Origin: Olsenella_L sp051876355
Lineage (GTDB): Bacteria > Actinomycetota > Coriobacteriia > Coriobacteriales > Atopobiaceae
Length of the DNA stretch: 21,893 bases
Direction: 5' to 3'
Assembly (NCBI GenBank): GCA_051876355.1
Contig: JBJEHU010000064.1
Coordinates: 1-21,893 of the forward strand
Below are positions 14,727-21,228 of this stretch, piece by piece (within the stretch, counting starts at the first letter, position 1; each line of letters begins with the position of its first letter). The notes under the pieces were generated by a model. The model did no database searches, was not told the DNA's origin, and saw nothing but the letters and a program-made list of their open reading frames with translations. The translations under genes were made by a program, and so were the position numbers.

Positions 14727-14748
14727 CTCCCATGAACAATCATGGGAG
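14727..14748 (+). promoter_or_regulatory. 9-bp inverted repeat in the surface protein leader
   Basis: CTCCCATGA (14727-14735) and TCATGGGAG (14740-14748) form a perfect 9-bp stem with an ACAA tetraloop. It lies 8 bp downstream of the 14-bp palindrome and about 70 nt before the start codon. It could be a second operator or an mRNA-stabilising 5' hairpin. The in-frame ATG at 14732 lies inside it, which argues against that ATG as the real start. Confidence 0.45.
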
Positions 14749-14818
14749 ACAGGATGGGGCGAGGCCACACCATTCCCGGCCAGCCATATCAGGCACATCC
14801 TGCTCAAGAGGAGGAAAC

Positions 14819-17800
14819 ATGAAGAGTAGCGCAAAGCCAAAGCATATGAAAGAGATCGAGAAGCCGAAGACGCCGAAGAGCATTCTGGCAGCTGCGACTG
14901 TCGCAGCATCTGCAGGCGCCCTCATCATGACAGCGACACCGGCACTCGCAGAAGATGCGCCGAAGGACACCACGGCCTCCGACAGCACAAAGGCAACCGA
15001 GGCCGCAGCCACGACGACCGAGTCTGCCAAGCAGACGCTCGATGAGGCAACGGCAGCGCATGACAAGGCAGCGGCCGATGAGGCTTCGGCAAAGCAGGAC
15101 CTCACGGATGCCCAGGCCAAGAAGGACCAGGACGAGGCCACCGTGCGCGACGGCGTCTCTGATGTCCAGAAGGGCTCTGCCGAGCAGGCAAAGGATGCCC
15201 AGGACAAGGCTGATGCAGCAGCAGATGCTGCCAAGCAGGCACAGGACACAGAGGCTGATGCGCAGAAAGCCGCAGACGATGCCGAGGCAAAGGCCGACGC
15301 GGCCGAGAAGGCAGCAGAGAAGGCCGGAACCGTAGACCAGTCCACGGTCGATGCAGACAAGGCAGCAGCGGATGCTTCTGCCGCAGAAGCATCCAAGGCA
15401 CAGTCCGAGAAGGATGCTGCCCAGGCTGCTGCAGACACAGCCAATCAGAAGGCAGACGATGCCCAGAAGGCAGCAGATGCCTCGAAGGCTGCCGAATCTT
15501 CCGCCAAGACTGACCTCGACAACGCGAAGGCGAACGAGAACAAGGCTGAAGCTGACCAGAAGCAGGCGCAGGATGCCTACGATGCTGCAGCTTCCGGCGA
15601 CGAGAAGCAGGCAAAGGCAGACCTCGACGCTGCCAACAAGCAGGCAGCTGACGACGCTGCGCAGGCCAAGAGCGATGCAGCCACTGCAGCACAGAAGGCA
15701 AGTGACCTCGAGACCGCCAAGACTGCCTACAAAAACGCCCAAACAAAGGCAGCAAGCGCTGCCGATGCTCTGAAGGCAGCCCAGGACAAGCTCTCCTCTG
15801 CCGAGACGGCACTCAGCCAGGCAAAGGCCGACAAGACGCCGAAGGACACCGACCTCACCAAAGCACAGTCTGCCTACGATACAGCGGAAAAGGAGCTCGA
15901 GGCAGCTCAGAAGGCTTACGACGAGGCCCAGACAAGCGAGCAGAACGCCCGTGGCTTCCTTGCAACGCTTGGCTACACGAACTGGGATAAAGACGTCAAG
16001 ACTGCAGTCAATCCGGACGCAGAAGATATCAATCTGCAGAAGGCTCCTGCGGGTCTGAAGCTCTCCGACCATGTCCAGCTCGGCAAAGACGGCGACGCCA
16101 GCACACTCGATAACATGTACAAGGCGCTCGATATCATCGACCAAATTAACACGAAGCGTACAGCTGTCGGCCTCGATCCTCTCAGCGTCGACCCTGCTCT
16201 CATGGGCAAGGAGGAAATGCAGACAGACTGCTCCTCATACTTCTTGGGGCATACAGAAGCTCTCGTAGGAAACGAGAATCTCGCATGGGGATCGGACGAC
16301 CCCGTTAGCGGCTGGTGGGATGCAGAGAAGGTGATGTTCGATCGAGCAGTCAAAGAGCTGTATGGGAAGACGGGTCTTACTGGCAAGGACGCCTACAACT
16401 TCTATGCACAGCATAGCCAGGACATTCGCAACTATGCACGTACGCATACGTATATCGCTGCCGGCGGCCTCTATGTCAACAGCGTCGGCCACTACATGAA
16501 CCTTTGCAATCCCTCTTACAAGACGATTGGCGTAGGTTTCAACACAGTCGAGAATGCCAATGACTATTCATCCCAAGGCGCAACCAGCGGCGCAGGATTT
16601 GGCCGGTATGTAACGTCCGGCTGCCAATCCTACAGCACAAAGGATTTCCGCGACCTTCTCGATGCCTACACAGCAAAGTCAACGTCTGCCAAGACTGCGC
16701 TCGATGCTGCCAAGACGAAGGTCGCCGATGCCCAGAAGGCACTCGATAGCGCAAAGGCTGACGCAAAGACAGCAGAGGATGCCGTAACCACAGCCCAGTC
16801 CAACTACGACGCCACCAAGAAGACCGTCGACGATGCCCAGACCGCCAAGGATGAAGCCGACAGGGCAGCATCTGATGCTCAGGCAGCACAGGACAAGGCA
16901 CAGGCTGACTATGATGCCGCAAAGGCAGCCGCTGATGCATCGAGCACAAAGGCAGCAGCGTCTGCCAAGAAGGCAGAGGATGCCCAGAAGGCCTACGACG
17001 CAATCGCAACCGGCTCCCAGGCCGCAAAGGATGCTCTCGACAAGGCCAATGCTGCCCTGAAGGACGCCCAGCAGAAGCTCGCCGATGCCCAGGCAGCATA
17101 TGACAAGGCAGCCCAGAAGAGCGCACACGACGCCGCAGCACTTGCCCAGGCAAAGGACGAGGCTGCAAAGGCTGATGCGGCCCTCAAGCAGGCAGAGCAG
17201 AAGCTCGCCGATGCACAGGCCAAGGCCGATGCTGACGCCCAGAAGCTCGCAGAGGATACGGCAGCAAGCCAGAGCAAGGCCGATGCGGAAAAGGCAGCGC
17301 AGGATGCCCGTGCCAAGGCAGACGAGGCAAAGAAGGTGCTTGACGCTGCCAAAGCTGATGCCCAGGCGAAGGCAGATGCCGCTGCTGCAGCCAAGGCCGA
17401 AGCAGAGCGTCTCGCTAAGGTCGCAGAGAAGCTTTCCGGCCTCGATGCAGACAAGATCCTCGCCGACCCCGCAAGCCTCGATCCCTACATCGCAGATACC
17501 GACCTCTCCGACTGGAAGGACGAGCTCCAGAAGATTCAGGATGCTGCCTATGCCTACCAGGCAGACCTCGCAAAGGTCAAGGACGCCCAGGACGCCTACG
17601 ATGCCGCTGCCGCCACAGAGCAGAAGACCGCAGACGACCTTGCAAAGGCACAGGCCGACTACGATGCCCAGAAGGCCATCGACGATGCGGTGGAGCAGAT
17701 TGACAACGCACAGCAGCCGGAAGGCACCGTGAGCGACACCTACGCGCCGAAGCACATGGCTGCCGCAAAGACGGCGAGCACGGCAGCACCTGCCGCAGCA

Positions 17801-17923
17801 GCAAGCCAGGAGGCCCTGCCGAACACCTCCGACACGAACAATATGGCAGGCGCCGGTGCCGCAGCCGCACTCGGCATTGCTGCCATCTTCGCCTCCCTGC
17901 GCCGCCGTCGCCACGCCGAGTAG
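14819..17923 (+). CDS. Large coiled-coil surface protein with central CAP/SCP domain and LPNTS cell-wall anchor
   Basis: A 1034-aa secreted, probably wall-anchored protein. Order: Sec signal peptide (1-44, hydrophobic core SILAAATVAASAGALIM, predicted cut after PALA); an Ala/Lys/Asp/Gln-rich helical repeat region (about 50-375); a CAP/SCP-like domain (about 430-580); a second helical repeat region (about 620-960); and a C-terminal sorting signal, LPNTS (1000-1004) plus hydrophobic segment plus RRRR. The CAP signature includes INTKRTAVGLDPLSVDPALM, H478, GNENLAWG with E486, and GHYMNLCNPSYKTIGVGF (from 557). The cysteines in this domain may form disulfides. The sorting motif has Ser where LPxTG has Gly. 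The ATG at 14819 is chosen over 14732 because AGGAGG (14809-14814) precedes it and it gives a normal signal peptide. Probable adhesin or wall structural protein; no enzymatic role is shown. No sortase gene is nearby. Confidence 0.88.
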   Translation: MKSSAKPKHMKEIEKPKTPKSILAAATVAASAGALIMTATPALAEDAPKDTTASDSTKATEAAATTTESAKQTLDEATAAHDKAAADEASAKQDLTDAQAKKDQDEATVRDGVSDVQKGSAEQAKDAQDKADAAADAAKQAQDTEADAQKAADDAEAKADAAEKAAEKAGTVDQSTVDADKAAADASAAEASKAQSEKDAAQAAADTANQKADDAQKAADASKAAESSAKTDLDNAKANENKAEADQKQAQDAYDAAASGDEKQAKADLDAANKQAADDAAQAKSDAATAAQKASDLETAKTAYKNAQTKAASAADALKAAQDKLSSAETALSQAKADKTPKDTDLTKAQSAYDTAEKELEAAQKAYDEAQTSEQNARGFLATLGYTNWDKDVKTAVNPDAEDINLQKAPAGLKLSDHVQLGKDGDASTLDNMYKALDIIDQINTKRTAVGLDPLSVDPALMGKEEMQTDCSSYFLGHTEALVGNENLAWGSDDPVSGWWDAEKVMFDRAVKELYGKTGLTGKDAYNFYAQHSQDIRNYARTHTYIAAGGLYVNSVGHYMNLCNPSYKTIGVGFNTVENANDYSSQGATSGAGFGRYVTSGCQSYSTKDFRDLLDAYTAKSTSAKTALDAAKTKVADAQKALDSAKADAKTAEDAVTTAQSNYDATKKTVDDAQTAKDEADRAASDAQAAQDKAQADYDAAKAAADASSTKAAASAKKAEDAQKAYDAIATGSQAAKDALDKANAALKDAQQKLADAQAAYDKAAQKSAHDAAALAQAKDEAAKADAALKQAEQKLADAQAKADADAQKLAEDTAASQSKADAEKAAQDARAKADEAKKVLDAAKADAQAKADAAAAAKAEAERLAKVAEKLSGLDADKILADPASLDPYIADTDLSDWKDELQKIQDAAYAYQADLAKVKDAQDAYDAAAATEQKTADDLAKAQADYDAQKAIDDAVEQIDNAQQPEGTVSDTYAPKHMAAAKTASTAAPAAAASQEALPNTSDTNNMAGAGAAAALGIAAIFASLRRRRHAE

Positions 17924-17966
17924 CTCTATAGCTGCCTGAGCTCAGCGCAGAGAATCCCAAAACACG

Positions 17967-18006
17967 AAGCTGCCGGGTTCCGCACCATGCGGGGCCCGGC
18001 AGCTTT
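17967..18006 (+). terminator. Intrinsic terminator after the surface protein
   Basis: An 11-bp stem (AAGCTGCCGGG at 17967-17977 with CCCGGCAGCTT at 17995-18005) contains an inner CCGCA/TGCGG hairpin and is followed by TCTCGTT. It lies between convergent genes (surface protein + and EamA permease -). The remaining 60 bp to the permease stop hold nothing recognisable. Confidence 0.8.
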
Positions 18007-18065
18007 CTCGTTCAATGGAAGATAGTGTTCCGTCCTGCTGTCGTATCCAGCGAAAAGAAGTCCGG

Positions 18066-19028
18066 CTATAGCTCTGGCCGCTCCCCTGCCGCGAGCTCTG
18101 CTTCGACCGCCCGTGCCTCAGGCGACGGCATGAGCTCGGAAATGAGCATCGAGACAAAGATGAAGGCAAAGCCCACGAAGAGCGTGAGGGTCAGCGCCTC
18201 ATAGCCGAAGAGCACCGAGAAGAGGACGCCGAAGACGCTCTCGAACGAGAGGAAAAGCGCTGCCTCTGCAGCAGGCACGTGCTTCTGGCCGATATTCTGG
18301 GCAACGGTGGCCAGGCAGCTCGAGGCAATCACGAGATAGGCCATCTGGAACCAGAAGTCCTGCGTGAAGGCAGAGGCAGGAGGCAGAGGCTCTGTCAGAA
18401 GGCCGCCGATGGCACAGACGATTGCATAGGCGATGAACTGGACGACCGTGAGCGTGATCGGATCCTCATCCTTTGCAAGGCAGGCATAGGAGGCAATCTC
18501 CGCGGCGAAGAAGCCGGCAGAGACAAGCGTCAAGATATCGCCCCAGGAAAGCGAGAGCGAAAGATCGTCTCCCAGAGAGAGGAAGCCAAGGCCGGTCACA
18601 CAGAGTACGGCGGCAACCACATTGTGGATGGCAGGCCGCTTCTTTGCGAACGCCCAGTAGAAGAACGGTGTCATCACGCAGTAGATGGCCGTGATGAAGG
18701 CATTGCGTCCCGGCGTCGTGCCAAGAAGGCCGATGTTCTGCACGAGATAGCCAAGACCATTGAGAAGGCCCGTGACGCCACCGACGAAGAGATGGCTCCT
18801 GTCGAAGTTCTGGGCAATCCTTTTCCGGCAGATGAAGCCCAGGACAAGGGCGGCGAGAGAGAAGCGGATAGCGAGAAGCCAGGAAGGCGTCACCGCATTG
18901 ATTGCATCCTTCAGGACGACGAACGACCCTCCCCAGAAGAGTGCAGCGGAGAGAATCAGGAGCTTGTAGACGACGGGAGGAAGCTCACGATGGGAAGAAA
19001 AAGGCATTTCATCACAACCAGACAGCAT
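18066..19028 (-). CDS. EamA/DMT superfamily permease
   Basis: A 320-aa inner-membrane protein with about ten hydrophobic helices in two EamA repeats. The first repeat begins LLILSAALFWGGSFVVLKDAI and ends near the conserved Pro/Gly-rich TTPGRNAFITAIYCVMTPFFYW. The second begins near LSWGDILTLVSAGFFAAEIA and ends with ESVFGVLFSVLFGYEALT. Members of this drug/metabolite transporter family move small metabolites, often by export; the substrate is not predictable here. The C-terminus is a short charged tail. Start choice is uncertain: ATG at 19028 has a nearby -10-like TATACT (19050-19055, minus strand) giving a very short leader. ATG at 19007 (MPFSSHREL) is the alternative. Neither has a strong ribosome-binding site. 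Divergent from the small membrane protein gene. Confidence 0.9.
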   Translation of the reverse strand: MLSGCDEMPFSSHRELPPVVYKLLILSAALFWGGSFVVLKDAINAVTPSWLLAIRFSLAALVLGFICRKRIAQNFDRSHLFVGGVTGLLNGLGYLVQNIGLLGTTPGRNAFITAIYCVMTPFFYWAFAKKRPAIHNVVAAVLCVTGLGFLSLGDDLSLSLSWGDILTLVSAGFFAAEIASYACLAKDEDPITLTVVQFIAYAIVCAIGGLLTEPLPPASAFTQDFWFQMAYLVIASSCLATVAQNIGQKHVPAAEAALFLSFESVFGVLFSVLFGYEALTLTLFVGFAFIFVSMLISELMPSPEARAVEAELAAGERPEL

Positions 19029-19049
19029 GCAGCTTGTTTATTCCGTTGT

Positions 19050-19055
19050 AGTATA
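19050..19055 (-). promoter_or_regulatory. Putative -10 element for the EamA permease
   Basis: TATACT on the minus strand (AGTATA on the plus strand), 21 nt before the ATG at 19028. The predicted leader would be only about 15 nt, which may explain why no good ribosome-binding site is seen. No matching -35. Confidence 0.35.
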
Positions 19056-19122
19056 CGGTAGATGCCATGCCTTCATCCCCTTGCGGATGCGAAGGTGACG
19101 ATGAGGAAACGTCCTGGAAAGG

Positions 19123-19572
19123 ATGAGGGTCTCCGTGAACTTTCTTTCGTACCTTACCGATCAGGAGCTCGCTGTGCTGAGCTATGCGCTTGCACCGCTG
19201 TCCGTGCTCCTGCTTGTCCTGGGCATCCGCGAGATCCTCTATCCTCTTGTCGCCTTCAAGAAGACCGATGCCACATTCGTGGCAGCAGACCACCTGCCGG
19301 CAGCTCCCCATATCTACCACGTGAGCTTTGCCTACGAGATTGACGGCGAGCCCTATGAGAGCACGACGAGGGACACCTACGACGAGCATACGGTAGACAA
19401 GCGCTTCAGGAACGAGAAGCCGCAGCATATCTACTACCGCAAGAAGGATCCGACCTTCATCAGGACAACCCGTTCTTCTGCCATCATGCTGGGCATCCTC
19501 TCCCTCCTCATCGGGGCAGGACTCGGAGCCATCGACCTCTATCTCTTCGGCATGCTCGTATTGCCTTGGTAA
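19123..19572 (+). CDS. Small two-TM membrane protein, DUF3592-like
   Basis: A 149-aa protein with one hydrophobic helix near each end (about residues 20-42 and 118-146) and a polar, beta-rich middle domain. The middle has a YHVSFAYEIDGEPYESTT segment and a later IYYRKKDPTF, a pattern like DUF3592 proteins, where a Y-x-V-x-F-Y-x-DG-Y strand pair is followed by a YYNPxDP-type turn. Function is unknown. The ATG at 19123 has no ribosome-binding site at normal distance. The in-frame GTG at 19135 has GAGGG 6 nt upstream and would give MNFLSYLTD, so the true start may be 12 bp downstream. It is divergent from the EamA gene and has no visible terminator before the next gene. Confidence 0.7.
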   Translation: MRVSVNFLSYLTDQELAVLSYALAPLSVLLLVLGIREILYPLVAFKKTDATFVAADHLPAAPHIYHVSFAYEIDGEPYESTTRDTYDEHTVDKRFRNEKPQHIYYRKKDPTFIRTTRSSAIMLGILSLLIGAGLGAIDLYLFGMLVLPW

Positions 19573-19644
19573 TGCTCCGCAGATATCCCCCCATTACGCC
19601 ATTAGACGTAAATTTGTAAGCCTATTTGGATATTATTATCGTTT

Positions 19645-19684
19645 TTCCTTTCCTATTAACGTATGATGTAGCCGTAGAAAGGAA
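19645..19684. repeat. 8-bp inverted repeat spanning the promoter and RBS of the ATPase gene
   Basis: TTCCTTTC (19645-19652) and GAAAGGAA (19677-19684) are perfect complements 24 nt apart. They bracket the TATGAT -10-like hexamer, and the right arm contains the AAAGGA ribosome-binding site. This may be an autoregulatory operator. The right arm is a purine-rich Shine-Dalgarno sequence, so chance complementarity to a pyrimidine tract is possible. Confidence 0.35.
19662..19667 (+). promoter_or_regulatory. Putative -10 element for the ATPase/TOPRIM-like cassette
   Basis: TATGAT, 22 nt before the ATG at 19690, in a locally AT-rich 117-bp gap. The upstream TTTTTCC tract and TTGGATATTATTATC give no clear -35. 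The same stretch marks the border between the GC-rich backbone and the more AT-rich cassette. Confidence 0.4.
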
Positions 19685-19689
19685 TCGAT

Positions 19690-21228
19690 ATGATTCGCGC
19701 TAGAAAAATAGAGCTCACAAATATCAAGAACGTTCACCATGGATCGATTGAATTCCGAGATGAAGAATCCGGATCGAGCATTGCTGGCATCTATGGGCAG
19801 AACGGTTCAGGCAAAACCGCTGTCGTTGATGCTTTCTCGTGTCTGAAACTCCTGATGTGCGGCCAGCCTCTGCCGACTAGCGCGAAGGAACTTATAGGTG
19901 TCTCTTCCCCAATTGCTGAAATTGCTATCGAATTCGAGGTAACAAGAGAGACTGCTAAAGAGCTTGGCATAGAAGAAGATGCTCAGGCAGCCATCGCTGC
20001 AGGAAAGCCATTCTTCGCTGAATACCGCTTCTCCTGCAGAATACGCAATAGCATATTCGAGATATCTTCCGAATCGATTGCAGTAAGAGCATCCGGAATG
20101 CCCAAACGTACGCTCATTGCCTACAATCTCGGCGAGACAGGCAAGGATTATACATTTGCACCAGAAATACGCTGGCGCGCCTTGAGAAATCTGGCTGGAT
20201 CTGAGGCCAGCATGGAACTTTCGTTATCGCAGCGGTCGGCCGAGCTGGCCAGTTCTTCCAAGATTTTCTCGAAGGCCTTCAAGGAGTTCGTCGAGGCAAC
20301 AAAAAGCGGCTACTCCAATCATTCCGCAGATGGAACCGTTTCTCATGCAGGGACTGAAGCCTATGCACGCACTCTCCTTCCGCTCTCTGGCATCATATCG
20401 ATACTGGCGAGTTTTGCATCTTTAAAGCTTGAAGTCTTTGATACGACACGTGGCGCTTCACTTGCGTTCGATTTTCTGCCCTTCTCAGCTCCAGATGGCC
20501 TCAAACCATTTATGAAGGAAACTGGAGACCAGCCAAACGAGGAGGGGCGATATTTCAGGGACATCCTGCTCCGTTCAGATCGATCTTCCGTCTTGCCGGT
20601 ATCGGTCTGTCCAGAGCTGCAGGCTACCATCGGGATGGAAAACAAGGTGCTCGCTGCCATTGTTCCGGGCCTCACGCTTGAGCTGAAAGAGCTCAATAAC
20701 GAGACGCTTGATAATGGCAAGCCCGGCAAACGAGTTGAGCTTCTCTCCTGCAGAGGCAGCATCCGCGTGCCTTTCCGGTGCGAATCTGAAGGCATCAAGA
20801 AGATCGTCTCGATTCTTGGACGTCTCATCGATGTCTATGCTGATGCAAATGCCTGTTTGGTCATCGATGAACTTGATTCCGGCATCTTTGAATTCTTGCT
20901 CGGCGAGCTTCTCCAAGTAATCGCTGACCACGGCAAAGGACAGCTTATCTTTACGGCGCATAACCTCAGGCCGTTGGAATGTCTGCCATCGGGCTGCCTT
21001 GTCTTCACAACCACGAATCCTGATAACCGCTATATCCGGTTCCGAGGCTCTGCCGCAACGAACAATCTGCGTAGCCAGTATATCCGGGCCATCAATCTTG
21101 GTGGACAGAAAGAGCAAGTATATGAGCCGACCGATGAGCTGGATATTGATGCCGCCTTCTATCATTCCTGCCATCCAGAAGTAGCAGACTTTGACACTCT
21201 GGTCGCTAGTCTAGGCGGCACCAAATGA
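19690..21228 (+). CDS. ABC/OLD-type AAA ATPase, probable defence-system subunit
   Basis: A 512-aa cytoplasmic ATPase of the AAA_15/AAA_21 (OLD/RecF-like) type. It opens with IELTNIKNVHHGSIEF, a RecF/OLD-like first strand. Walker A is GQNGSGKT (36-43). A long helical and beta insert follows (about 60-350). Next come an ABC-signature-like CESEGIKK (364-371), Walker B CLVIDELDSG with D393/E394, and a switch His in FTAHN (H424). There is no TOPRIM or nuclease domain in this chain, unlike full-length OLD proteins. The ATG at 19690 has AAAGGA 7 nt upstream. Its stop overlaps the next gene's start in ATGA, so the two are translated together and probably form a complex. Codons such as ATA, TTA, AGA and AAA are common here and rare in the backbone genes, suggesting recent transfer. 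Anti-phage defence is inferred from architecture; PARIS-like and AbiL-like pairs are candidate relatives. Confidence 0.85.
   Translation: MIRARKIELTNIKNVHHGSIEFRDEESGSSIAGIYGQNGSGKTAVVDAFSCLKLLMCGQPLPTSAKELIGVSSPIAEIAIEFEVTRETAKELGIEEDAQAAIAAGKPFFAEYRFSCRIRNSIFEISSESIAVRASGMPKRTLIAYNLGETGKDYTFAPEIRWRALRNLAGSEASMELSLSQRSAELASSSKIFSKAFKEFVEATKSGYSNHSADGTVSHAGTEAYARTLLPLSGIISILASFASLKLEVFDTTRGASLAFDFLPFSAPDGLKPFMKETGDQPNEEGRYFRDILLRSDRSSVLPVSVCPELQATIGMENKVLAAIVPGLTLELKELNNETLDNGKPGKRVELLSCRGSIRVPFRCESEGIKKIVSILGRLIDVYADANACLVIDELDSGIFEFLLGELLQVIADHGKGQLIFTAHNLRPLECLPSGCLVFTTTNPDNRYIRFRGSAATNNLRSQYIRAINLGGQKEQVYEPTDELDIDAAFYHSCHPEVADFDTLVASLGGTK

Noticed and set aside
14732..14818. N-terminal extension of the surface protein from the ATG at 14732
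   Set aside because: The ATG sits inside an inverted repeat, and the extension would put 29 polar residues before the signal peptide; AGGAGG directly precedes the ATG at 14819.
14950..15950. Possible tandem DNA repeat array in the surface gene
   Set aside because: The protein is repetitive in composition (AxDKA-type patterns), but the DNA shows no fixed-length direct repeat that I can see.
14804..16144. 446-aa minus-strand ORF rich in Leu, Cys and Gly
   Set aside because: It is the antisense of the Ala/Lys/Asp repeat region; its composition follows from complementing GCA/AAG/GAC codons. No start signal and no recognisable domain.
16679..17914. 411-aa minus-strand ORF opposite the second coiled-coil region
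   Set aside because: Same cause: a mirror of repetitive coding sequence, with no independent evidence of translation.
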